From assembly GCF_937871615.1 (NCBI RefSeq), contig NZ_CALMPA010000046.1, positions 62,001 to 126,000 on the forward strand: DNA of 64,000 bases, written 5' to 3'. A program made the position numbers and the translations under genes. Positions 1 to 6,548 of the stretch are shown piece by piece. Each line of letters begins with the position of its first letter. Positions within the stretch are counted from its first letter, which is position 1. The notes beneath the pieces are model-generated. The model saw only the letters and a list, made by a program, of their open reading frames with translations, made no database searches and was not told the DNA's origin. This DNA is from an uncultured Sphingomonas sp. GTDB taxonomy: Bacteria > Pseudomonadota > Alphaproteobacteria > Sphingomonadales > Sphingomonadaceae.

Positions 1-392
1 GTCCGGGGCGGTTTCAGCATCGGCGTCGCCGGCTGCTCGATCAGCCCCTGGAGCTCGCGATAGACGCTCTCCCGATACCCGGCATAGGCTGACCCAGAGG
101 TTTGGCGTCCCGATCGATTGCCCCCGGCGGCAGGGTTCGGCGCATTGCGCAACAGCGCCTTGTCGCGCGTGACGCCGGGGTCGGATCGCGATGCCGCGCC
201 GGCGACGGCGTCGCTATAGGCCTTCTCCGGGTGGATGCACTGACCATGGTCGCTGTTCTTGCACGAGAACTTCTCGCTATACGGTGACATGATCGAGCCG
301 ATGGTGGCGCAGCCACCCAGCGCCGCGACGGTCGGCAGCGCGAGCCCCAGAATGACGGCGCGTGGCATGCGCCGGCAGGCATTCATGGTCAT
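1..392 (-). CDS. traV: TraV-like conjugative transfer lipoprotein (partial, 3' end outside window)
   Basis: This is a type IV secretion lipoprotein. In F-like systems TraV anchors the TraK/TraB core complex in the outer membrane. The reading frame opens with two possible ATGs, at 392 and 386, behind an AGGGGA ribosome site. A signal sequence ends in an LGGC lipobox near residue 28. The following segment SPYSEKFSCKNSDHGQC matches the Cys-containing motif typical of TraV. The gene follows traB by 35 bases and closes the visible traA-L-E-K-B-V order. The frame runs off the left edge, so length and C-terminus are unknown. An overlapping 113-residue frame in another phase was discarded because it lacks these motifs. 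Confidence 0.8.
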   Translation of the reverse strand, partial: MTMNACRRMPRAVILGLALPTVAALGGCATIGSIMSPYSEKFSCKNSDHGQCIHPEKAYSDAVAGAASRSDPGVTRDKALLRNAPNPAAGGNRSGRQTSGSAYAGYRESVYRELQGLIEQPATPMLKPPR

Positions 393-427
393 GGACGGAT
401 TTCCCCTGAAAAAGTCGAGCGGGCGCA

Positions 428-1723
428 TCAGAATTTCACTCCGGCGGTCGGCTTGATTTCGAGGGTCACGCCCTCCTGGATCACCACGACGACATCCTTC
501 GCGGCGCCGACCTCGACGATCGGCCCCGCTTGACGGGCAAGATCCAAATAGAAATCGGTGAGCTTCTCCGACGAGCGCGAGAGGCCGCCGGCGATGCCGG
601 CCTTGGCGGCGTCGCCCGCGTCGAGCGTTCGGACCGATCCCAGCGCCGAGGTCGACACCTCACCTGTGGTCGTCTCGACCGTCTGCGCGATGCCGCTGAT
701 CGTGCCGGCGATGAAGGAGCGGGCGAGGGCCGCGCCCGCGCGCGTGACCACCTTGCCGCTCAGACCCTTCTTCCCGTCGACGTCAACGAAGAAGCCCTTG
801 ATCGGCTGGTCGACCACCGAGCGCTCGTCGAAATCCACGCACGACAGCGACACGAGCTGGACCTCGACCCGCTCTTTCGCCAGGCTCCCGGTGGCGTTGC
901 CGATGACGAAGCAGCCGGCGAGGTTCGCCTTCACGTCATTGGGGAGCAAGGCCGGGGCCTGTACGCGGGCGATCAACGGCTCCGGGTTCGAGGTCGCGTC
1001 GCGGCTCGCGAGCGCGTCGATCCCCGTCAGCAGCCGGGCCTTCATGAAACCAGGCGGCAAATAAATCGTGCGATTCTTTTTTTTGGTGCTGCCCGGCTTG
1101 TCGCCGGTCGCCGTCGCGCCGGTTGCCGCACCGATAGCGCCCACCGTCTTTTCGACCGGGGGTGCAGGGGGCGCGGGCGGCGCGGAGGGGATGGCGGGCG
1201 GCTCGGGCACCTTGGCGGCGGCGTCGCCTGTGGCGGGTGGGTCCGGGAAGGTGGGGACGCTGCCGGGAAGCGCGGGCGGCAGGTCGGTGCCGTCGGCCTT
1301 CGCCCCGCCGGGAACGATCTTGCCCTCCTCGATCGCCGTCACCCGGTCGCCGAGCAATGTCTGGCCGTCGAGGATCTTCTTGAGGTCGCCGCGCAGCTTC
1401 ACCTCCAGGCTGTCGCCGCGCAGGCCTGCACCCATTTCCAGTTTCGAGGCCGGGGTGGCTGCCGGTTTCTCGGCCTTGTCGCCGCTGGCAACATACAGGC
1501 CGGCACCAAGGAGCCCGACGACGCTCACGACACCCGCTTGTTTCAGCCGCAGTTGCTGCCGCGCCGTGAGCATGGCCCAACGGGCGCGCCAGTCGAGCAG
1601 CGCCGGACCACGGCCATTGAGTGTGTCTTCGGCGTCTGCCTTGGCCTGCGCCGCGAGATGGGCGCGATAGCTGCCCGGCTTCGCATCGCTATTCGTCCGG
1701 ATGGGTTCGTCGGCGTCGTTCAT
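428..1723 (-). CDS. traB: TraB-like F-type T4SS inner-membrane channel protein
   Basis: TraB (VirB10/TrbI family) spans the inner membrane and periplasm and links the cytoplasmic machinery to the outer-membrane core. The 431-residue protein has a cytoplasmic N-terminus, one membrane segment at about residues 63-80, a Pro/Ala-rich periplasmic linker at about 140-200, and a conserved C-terminal domain starting near IYLPPGFMKARLLTGID at about 222. Its ATG overlaps the traK stop by four bases, so the two are translationally coupled. Length is close to other TraB proteins of sphingomonad conjugative elements and there is no sign of decay. Confidence 0.88.
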   Translation of the reverse strand: MNDADEPIRTNSDAKPGSYRAHLAAQAKADAEDTLNGRGPALLDWRARWAMLTARQQLRLKQAGVVSVVGLLGAGLYVASGDKAEKPAATPASKLEMGAGLRGDSLEVKLRGDLKKILDGQTLLGDRVTAIEEGKIVPGGAKADGTDLPPALPGSVPTFPDPPATGDAAAKVPEPPAIPSAPPAPPAPPVEKTVGAIGAATGATATGDKPGSTKKKNRTIYLPPGFMKARLLTGIDALASRDATSNPEPLIARVQAPALLPNDVKANLAGCFVIGNATGSLAKERVEVQLVSLSCVDFDERSVVDQPIKGFFVDVDGKKGLSGKVVTRAGAALARSFIAGTISGIAQTVETTTGEVSTSALGSVRTLDAGDAAKAGIAGGLSRSSEKLTDFYLDLARQAGPIVEVGAAKDVVVVIQEGVTLEIKPTAGVKF

Positions 1724-2481
1724 TGGACCGCCCCCCTGCGAACGACGACAAGGCGTGCGGTCTCGCCGGCTTTGAGCACGCTCCGGTCGAGCGTGACCGC
1801 GAAGATGTTCGCGCCGAGGCTCGCGACGAGGAAGGTTCGCTCGTCGAGCGTCGCGTCGGCGCCGACCGTCACCAGATATTCGGAGGCCGACAGGCCCGCG
1901 CCCTCGATTTCAACGCGGCGACGTTCCTCGATGCTGGCGCCCGGCAAGGCGGGGAGGGCGAGCTTGCCGGCCGCCGGTGCTACCGGCGTGAAGCTCGCGG
2001 GAATCCGGTCCTGGAGCATCGAGAGCGTGACGGAGACCGCGCGCTCCTCCTCCACCAGCGGTCCGAGCAGGTCTTCGTTCGCGCGGGCGCGCTGCGCGCC
2101 GCCCGGCTGGAGCGTGACCGTTTGCGCGGGAATGTCCGACGGCTCGGCGTAAAGCGAATAGACCGCGCCGTTGCACGAGACGAAGAACTCCGAGGGGACC
2201 GTGACGAACGAGCGGGTGACGGCGCCCGCGTCGTCGGTCTCCTTCACCAGGAACTTGATCCAGGCATCTGACCCGGCGCGCTCGACGGCGATGCCCTTCT
2301 CGGTCGAGAATTTCACGTCGTCGATCTCGCCGCCGACGCACACGACATGGTTGATGTCGCGGTTCGAGAGCCGGATAGTGCTGGTCTGGTCGGGAAGGGC
2401 GGTGATGCTCTGCGCCATCGCCGGCAATGGCGTCGCGGTGAGCGCCAGCGTCACCAGCAGCCGCCTAGCGGGGGTCTGCAT
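1720..2481 (-). CDS. traK: TraK-like T4SS secretin-domain protein
   Basis: TraK is the VirB9-like periplasmic/outer-membrane core component that binds TraV and TraB. The 253-residue product has a signal peptide ending at PAMAQ (about residue 24). It then has beta-rich segments with no further membrane helix, and a C-terminal half of the kind seen in TraK. It starts at an ATG inside the last codons of traE (17-base overlap) and its stop overlaps the traB start. Identity rests on the signal peptide, size and exact position between traE and traB; the sequence itself is weakly conserved in this family. Confidence 0.82.
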   Translation of the reverse strand: MQTPARRLLVTLALTATPLPAMAQSITALPDQTSTIRLSNRDINHVVCVGGEIDDVKFSTEKGIAVERAGSDAWIKFLVKETDDAGAVTRSFVTVPSEFFVSCNGAVYSLYAEPSDIPAQTVTLQPGGAQRARANEDLLGPLVEEERAVSVTLSMLQDRIPASFTPVAPAAGKLALPALPGASIEERRRVEIEGAGLSASEYLVTVGADATLDERTFLVASLGANIFAVTLDRSVLKAGETARLVVVRRGAVQ

Positions 2482-3109
2482 CGAAATTCTCCTCGGTGAG
2501 GGCGGTGAGCCAGAAGCGGCCGTGCTCGATCGCGTAGCGAATGTGCAGGTTGCCGCGGAACTTGCGGACCACGCCGCCGATCACGCGGATCTTCTCGATC
2601 GGGGCGACGATCTCGCGGTCGGTCCAGGTGACGGGCTGGTCGGGGCGGATATAGCTCGCGATGGACAGGGTCGGATTGCCGGCCAGCTCGTCGAGCAGCT
2701 TGTTCAGGCCGTCCCGCATCGCATTATAGGCGCTGGGATGCGCGATCCGCAGCAATTCCTCGAACTGACGATCGGCGGAATAGGCGGAATAGGTCCCGGC
2801 CAGCGACACGATGTTGAAGGTGATCGCGCGGAGATAGACTTCGGACGGCTTGTTGCCGGTGACATAGAGGTCACCGCTCGCGCCGAACGGCACAACAACC
2901 GTGCGCTGGTTCTGGTTCGAGGTATACATCACCGTGCCGAGCACCGTCGTCACGCCGAACAGGCCGACGATCGCGATCTTCAGAAGGCGATTTTCCTCGA
3001 AGAGATTGCTCGATCCCTGGAGGTATCGATGAATCCCGAAGCTGGCGGGTTTTCCCAGCAGCGGATCGGCGGGCGGGCGGGACCGGCGGCGGAACATGAC
3101 CGGTATCAT
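2465..3109 (-). CDS. traE: TraE-like T4SS protein
   Basis: TraE is a VirB8-like bitopic inner-membrane protein needed for pilus assembly. A 214-residue product starts at the ATG at 3109, which forms an ATGA overlap with the traL stop. A longer in-frame extension upstream is rejected because it would lie over traL. One membrane helix is visible at about residues 43-61, followed by a periplasmic VirB8-like domain. Position between traL and traK supports the call. An alternative ATG lies four codons downstream (3097). Confidence 0.85.
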   Translation of the reverse strand: MIPVMFRRRSRPPADPLLGKPASFGIHRYLQGSSNLFEENRLLKIAIVGLFGVTTVLGTVMYTSNQNQRTVVVPFGASGDLYVTGNKPSEVYLRAITFNIVSLAGTYSAYSADRQFEELLRIAHPSAYNAMRDGLNKLLDELAGNPTLSIASYIRPDQPVTWTDREIVAPIEKIRVIGGVVRKFRGNLHIRYAIEHGRFWLTALTEENFDADPR

Positions 3110-3372
3110 TCGTAGAACCGGGTCTGCGTCGGACCCGGATAATGGCGGAATGAGACGAGACCCCAGCGCCAGGCCAGGTGCGGAATGAAGCCGCGTGGCT
3201 TTGTACGCAGCCAGGGCACGAAAAGGAGAAGGCCCGCGACCAGCGCCCAACCGAGCATCCCGCCGAGAATGATGGCGACGAAGATCGTCGTGACCACCAG
3301 CACGAACTCGTCCGATGCAAACCACAGGATCTGCACGGGCTTATGCAAATATTGGGGCAATCGCTCGTCCAC
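3106..3372 (-). CDS. traL: TraL-like T4SS pilus assembly protein
   Basis: TraL is a small VirB3-like inner-membrane protein of F-type pilus assembly. The 88-residue product starts with GTG at 3372, behind a clear GGAG site, and reads MDERLPQYLHKP, a typical TraL opening. Two adjacent hydrophobic stretches at about residues 25-60 form a membrane hairpin. Its stop overlaps the traE start (ATGA). It follows the pilin gene after a 137-base gap that contains inverted repeats, as expected where pilin mRNA is made in excess over downstream genes. Confidence 0.85.
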   Translation of the reverse strand: MDERLPQYLHKPVQILWFASDEFVLVVTTIFVAIILGGMLGWALVAGLLLFVPWLRTKPRGFIPHLAWRWGLVSFRHYPGPTQTRFYE

Positions 3373-3509
3373 GAGCCTTCTCCTCTTGCTTCAAGACCGT
3401 CCCGCGAAGCTGGTTGACTTGAACGGGACGGGGGTGCCGGGCACCTGTGCGCCCGGACCTGGGTGCGTTCCGGCGGTGCCTCGTCGTCGGCCTCGCCGGA
3501 GCGATGGCT
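3373..3509 (-). other. pilin-traL intergenic region with stem-loops
   Basis: The gap between the pilin stop and the traL GTG contains a near-perfect dyad GGTGCC/GGCACC at 3433-3445 and a GTCCCG/CGGGAC inverted repeat at 3399-3404 and 3424-3429. There is no run of T, so a full terminator is not evident. By analogy with other pilin operons these structures could protect the pilin message or reduce read-through; that role is inferred. Confidence 0.4.
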
Positions 3510-3824
3510 TCAGATCACCATGCCGAAGGTCTGGAGGATGGTATCCGACTTGATCAGGCAGACCGCCGCCACGATCGTGGGGATGCCGACCATCACGTTC
3601 GAGAACAGCCGCGACACGCCGAACAGGAACGCGGCGACACCACCGACGAACCCGAGCGGCCCCTTGACGCCCTTGTTCACCACGATGTCGTAGATATCGT
3701 AGCCAAGATCGCCGGTCGCAGGGGCGGTGAAGGCGTGCGCGCTCCCACTGGCGAGCGCGAGAACGGCCAAAGGGAGGCCGACACTGGCGACCGGGACGAT
3801 CCGGCTGCCGAGCTTCTTCAACAT
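3510..3824 (-). CDS. traA: TraA-like F-type pilin precursor
   Basis: This is the likely conjugative pilin subunit. The start at 3824 (MLKKLG) is preferred over a longer upstream frame because it has a GGAG ribosome site and a proper signal peptide ending SAHA at about residue 31. The mature product would be about 73 residues, the usual size of F-type pilins. It has two hydrophobic helices (about residues 55-75 and 78-100) separated by a short turn, the hairpin architecture of TraA. It lies directly before traL. Pilin sequences diverge strongly, so the call rests on size, topology and position. Confidence 0.78.
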   Translation of the reverse strand: MLKKLGSRIVPVASVGLPLAVLALASGSAHAFTAPATGDLGYDIYDIVVNKGVKGPLGFVGGVAAFLFGVSRLFSNVMVGIPTIVAAVCLIKSDTILQTFGMVI

Positions 3825-4020
3825 AGTCTTGCTCCATGCATATTGGGCCGTCCGCGAACTTGCCTGCCGGCATCGACCGTGATCGCTGTCGGCCGACGGC
3901 ATGGCTGGACGGCCCGTGGGGGCCATGGCCGCCGGCATTCCGGTCCGCGGCGCGCCATGACCCGCTTCTCGCAGGCTCGAGCGCGCGCCAGCGGCCGCCA
4001 TGAATGGGGGGATGGGATGC

Positions 4021-4788
4021 TCAGCGCGGGCCATCGGCCTTCGCCTTGCTGCTTGAGAGGAAGGCTTCGAGCTCCGCTTGCTGAAATCCGGAGATCAGCT
4101 TTCCGTCCGCGATGATCGTCGGTGTGCCCGAGACACCCATGCGAGCGACAGCCTCGGCGTTGCTGTGAACCCTGGCGGCGCCTTCGGGACAGGTCAGCAG
4201 GTGTTGCGGCGCGGCCCCGGCGTAGATCGCCTTGAAGGCCGCGGCTTTATCCGGCGAGCAGAGGATGTGCTCCGCCTTGGCGGCAGCTTCGGGGTGGATG
4301 CCGCTGACGAAAAAGATCAGGCGCCGGACCTGCTTTCCTTCGGCAGCTTTCGCGGCCCAGAACCGGTCGAGCGCGCGGCAGAATGGGCAGTCTGGATCCG
4401 TGAACTCGATCACGCTGGGCGCGTTGGCGGGGCCAATAATCAGCGCCTTGCTCGTGTCGAGCCCGTCCACTTTCCGGCGCGCTGCGGCATCCTGCGCGAG
4501 AGCGGTGAGGTTCAGGCCATTGCGATCATAGACGGCCGCGAACAGGAGGTGCTCGCTTTCCGGCGCATAGTATATGATCCGGCCGCCCGCGGTCGCCTGA
4601 TAGACAGGTCCCTTGACGGGCGATGGCCCGAAGTCCTCGAAATGGAGGTTGGTGAAGGTCTGGAGGAGCTGCTGCTGCGCATCCTGCACCGCCTGATCCA
4701 GGACCGGGTCGGTGGTGTTCTGCGCCGAGGCGGAACCGGTGACCATCGCAAGCGCCGCGGCGGCAAGAACGTGCTTACCGGCGCGCAT
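4021..4788 (-). CDS. DsbC-like periplasmic thiol:disulfide interchange protein
   Basis: This is a secreted thioredoxin-fold protein, probably needed to form or correct disulfides in the exported transfer proteins such as TraV. From the start at 4788 (AAGGGG site) a 255-residue product has a signal peptide ending SASAQ at about residue 23 and a DsbC-like N-terminal dimerisation region. The redox motif CPFC lies at about 134-137 and the cis-proline loop SGTPTI near 228. A longer frame to 4851 exists but would place the signal peptide internally. The start overlaps the preceding small gene by 14 bases. Related thiol proteins (TrbB, TraF, DsbC) are common in F-like tra operons. Confidence 0.85.
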   Translation of the reverse strand: MRAGKHVLAAAALAMVTGSASAQNTTDPVLDQAVQDAQQQLLQTFTNLHFEDFGPSPVKGPVYQATAGGRIIYYAPESEHLLFAAVYDRNGLNLTALAQDAAARRKVDGLDTSKALIIGPANAPSVIEFTDPDCPFCRALDRFWAAKAAEGKQVRRLIFFVSGIHPEAAAKAEHILCSPDKAAAFKAIYAGAAPQHLLTCPEGAARVHSNAEAVARMGVSGTPTIIADGKLISGFQQAELEAFLSSSKAKADGPR

Positions 4789-5050
4789 CGACGTGCCCCT
4801 TGTCGCAGCAGTCGCCGATGAGCGCCGCATCGAGATGGAGGTTTGCGCCAAGGCGGATCAGGTCCGGCGCCGGCCGGTTCATCATCTCCTCGATGCGCCG
4901 GTTCATGATGACGAAGCCGTCTGGAGTTTCTATGACGTGACGCGGATCGGGTTGCGCCGGCGCGACGGGCTGGACACGGGCCTGGGAGGGAGCCGCGATG
5001 GCCCCTGTCGCCAGGGCGAGCGCGATCGCGTCGGGAATCAGCTTGTTCAT
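4775..5050 (-). CDS. small secreted protein of unknown function, first gene of the tra operon
   Basis: A 91-residue product with an N-terminal signal peptide (cleavage probably after PSQA, near residue 23), a Pro-rich spacer and a C-terminal segment ending in GDCCDKGHVDARR with adjacent cysteines. I do not recognise the family. It overlaps the DsbC-like gene by 14 bases, so the two are probably translated together, and the cysteine pair makes it a possible substrate or partner of that protein. It appears to be the promoter-proximal gene of the leftward transfer operon. Confidence 0.65.
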   Translation of the reverse strand: MNKLIPDAIALALATGAIAAPSQARVQPVAPAQPDPRHVIETPDGFVIMNRRIEEMMNRPAPDLIRLGANLHLDAALIGDCCDKGHVDARR

Positions 5051-5184
5051 GCAAAGCTCCCTGTTCCGACGCCGAGACGCCGGACTTCATGATGGTGGTG
5101 TCAGGAGCGGACGGTACGATTCGAACCGCCGCGCCGGATACCCCCTCTGCATGAAAGCAAAAGAGTCAGTGCGCAACGCGAGTA

Positions 5185-5198
5185 GGAAGTTAACTTCC
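5185..5198. promoter_or_regulatory. perfect 14-bp palindrome, candidate tra operator
   Basis: GGAAGTTAACTTCC is an exact palindrome. It lies immediately downstream of the leftward promoter candidate (minus-strand -10 at 5201-5206), where a bound repressor would block the tra operon. The XRE or AlpA-like regulator encoded next door is the natural candidate ligand; that link is inference. Confidence 0.55.
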
Positions 5199-5200
5199 GG

Positions 5201-5230
5201 TATCGCGCAATAACGTCAGAAAGTGGTCAA
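5201..5230 (-). promoter_or_regulatory. candidate promoter for the tra operon
   Basis: On the minus strand TTGACC (5230-5225) is followed after 18 bases by GCGATA (5206-5201). The -35 box is good, the -10 box weak. It reads toward the small secreted protein starting at 5050, leaving a leader of about 140 bases that begins at the palindrome. Confidence 0.4.
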
Positions 5231-5340
5231 TTTTGTTGGAGTGCCGCTATTTGCGGCGTCTTTCGCAGTAAAATGACATCCATGCACGTCTGTCGCGAGC
5301 AACGCGACGTTTAGATAGATCTGCTGCCGATTCCGTGCGA

Positions 5341-5366
5341 ATATGATAAATATAAGGGTGTCATAT
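5341..5366. promoter_or_regulatory. inverted repeat ATATGA-N14-TCATAT, candidate operator
   Basis: Two exact 6-bp half-sites, 5341-5346 and 5361-5366, are separated by 14 bases in an AT-rich patch about 40 bases before the -35 box of the XRE gene promoter. The spacing places the half-site centres two helical turns apart. Ligand unknown. Confidence 0.35.
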
Positions 5367-5405
5367 CTATTTGGTATTTACTGACTAATTTGGCGGCGTC
5401 TCGAC

Positions 5406-5435
5406 TTGTGATCCAGTACTTGGCATCACTATAAT
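5406..5435 (+). promoter_or_regulatory. sigma70-type promoter for the XRE/AlpA regulator pair
   Basis: TTGTGA (5406-5411) and a consensus TATAAT (5430-5435) are spaced by 18 bases, about 45 bases before the regulator ATG. This is the best-looking conventional promoter in the window. Confidence 0.55.
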
Positions 5436-5480
5436 CAGCCGGGCGATAGTGGCGAAACTGTTCTCCAGGGGGACAACCGT

Positions 5481-5888
5481 ATGTCACGCCTTGACCGCCT
5501 AGCTCCTGCCGACCTTTCAGGATTACGCTTCATCAAAAAGGTGTCGGGTGAAATGATCCGGGATGAGCGCCGCCGCAGGCATATCACCCAGGATGAGTTC
5601 GCCCGCGCGCTGAATATTAGCGGGCGCTGGATGCGTGAGATCGAAGCCGGCAACCCCGCTTCCAGACTCGACGACCATTTGCACGCTGCAATGCTCCTCC
5701 GGCTTCCGACAGCGCACATCTCGCTGGCGATCCTGTTCGTGGCGTCAGGGATGCCGGTGCCGCGACATATATTGCATGCGGACACCGGACATCTTGAACG
5801 CGAATGTGTGGACCTGATCGCATCCGGGTCGATCAAGTCGCTTACGAGCGAATTGACCCCGCATTGGTGGGCAGAGAGCAATGCCTGA
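5481..5888 (+). CDS. XRE-family helix-turn-helix transcriptional regulator
   Basis: A 135-residue DNA-binding protein. A helix-turn-helix of the Cro/CI type is visible at about residues 35-58 (ITQDEFARALNISGRWMREIE). The C-terminal 70 residues include a hydrophobic stretch and resemble nothing I can name. A GGGGGA site precedes the ATG. The next gene starts inside its last codons (8-base overlap), so both regulators are made together. Its position opposite the tra operon suggests control of transfer, excision or its own promoter. Confidence 0.8.
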   Translation: MSRLDRLAPADLSGLRFIKKVSGEMIRDERRRRHITQDEFARALNISGRWMREIEAGNPASRLDDHLHAAMLLRLPTAHISLAILFVASGMPVPRHILHADTGHLERECVDLIASGSIKSLTSELTPHWWAESNA

Positions 5889-6147
5889 CGATCTTGGCGG
5901 ACGCGCCGGCTCTCGGGAACGCGGGTCAACGGATGAGCGCTTTCTGGCGTATACTGACCTGGCGGCGCGCGGGATACCGTTCACTCGGCAGCACATATCG
6001 AGGTTGATAAAACAGGGACGCTTCCCTGCGCCGATCAAACTTGGCGCCGGAACAAACCGGTGGATCGCATCCGAGGTGGACGCGTGGTTTTCGCAACGGA
6101 TTGCCGATCGAGAAGCCGATCTCGCGAGAAGGAGAGGTGAACGATAG
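5881..6147 (+). CDS. AlpA-like (MerR-type HTH) regulator
   Basis: An 88-residue protein. It contains an AlpA/excisionase-type winged helix at about residues 21-75: a DLAARGIPFTRQHISRLI recognition region, the RFPAPIKLG turn and a W-x-x-SEVDAWF end, all typical of the AlpA family. AlpA of prophage CP4-57 activates an adjacent integrase gene, and related proteins act as directionality factors. It overlaps the XRE gene by 8 bases. No integrase follows it in this window, so its target may lie elsewhere on the element. Confidence 0.82.
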   Translation: MPDDLGGRAGSRERGSTDERFLAYTDLAARGIPFTRQHISRLIKQGRFPAPIKLGAGTNRWIASEVDAWFSQRIADREADLARRRGER

Positions 6148-6548
6148 GCGTTTCCACAATTGCTGGATCACCTCCTCGCCCTCTGCTCCGGAGGGCAGAT
6201 AATACTATAGGTGCGTACCAGCCTCGTAAAGCAGGCCACATTTCTCGTTCTCGGATGTCGCCCGGAGGTAGTCCAGCCATAGCTGACATATATATGCAGG
6301 CGGTTGAAATCGGGCTTGTCTTAGGGGCCGGCACCGCCCGAATATGCGAGCCTCATACTCCTACCCCTTTTCGCGGCCCAATTCGCAACGCCCAAGATTC
6401 TCGTTACTGACCAAAATCCGAACCAGAGAATTGTTAGGCCGGCGAGTCACCTGGCCGACAAGGCAGGGACGCGGCCATCCCACGACCTATAAGTATCCGA
6501 AAATGGCGGACGTCCGGGCAGATAGCGCCTGCGGGAAGTCTAACGTAG
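6148..6548. other. 401-base stretch without a gene
   Basis: No credible coding frame, tRNA or hairpin with a T-run is visible between the AlpA-like gene and the convergent FAD monooxygenase. The one notable item is GCTGGATCACCTCCT at 6162-6176, identical to the anti-Shine-Dalgarno end of bacterial 16S rRNA. Base composition is lower in G+C than the chromosomal genes to the right. Confidence 0.5.

Larger units (their letters stand above)
5051..5480. promoter_or_regulatory. divergent control region between tra operon and regulator genes
   Basis: This 430-base stretch has no credible gene and is clearly richer in A+T than its neighbours. It holds candidate promoters in both directions, the perfect palindrome at 5185-5198 and the inverted repeat at 5341-5366. 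Its position between the leftward transfer genes and a rightward XRE regulator is the usual place for the control switch of a conjugative element. Confidence 0.6.

Noticed and set aside
41..382. 113-codon minus-strand frame at the left edge
   Set aside because: Another phase of the same strand gives the TraV lipoprotein with lipobox and Cys motif; this one is Arg/Ser/Pro-rich noise.
530..2152. 540-codon open frame on the plus strand
   Set aside because: Antisense to traB and traK, which fit their operon by start/stop overlaps; no domain or ribosome site.
5926..6171. Minus-strand frame behind a perfect ribosome-binding sequence (6162-6176)
   Set aside because: Apart from the ribosome-site-like sequence it is purely antisense to the AlpA-like gene and its product has no plausible fold. 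The site itself is kept as a finding.
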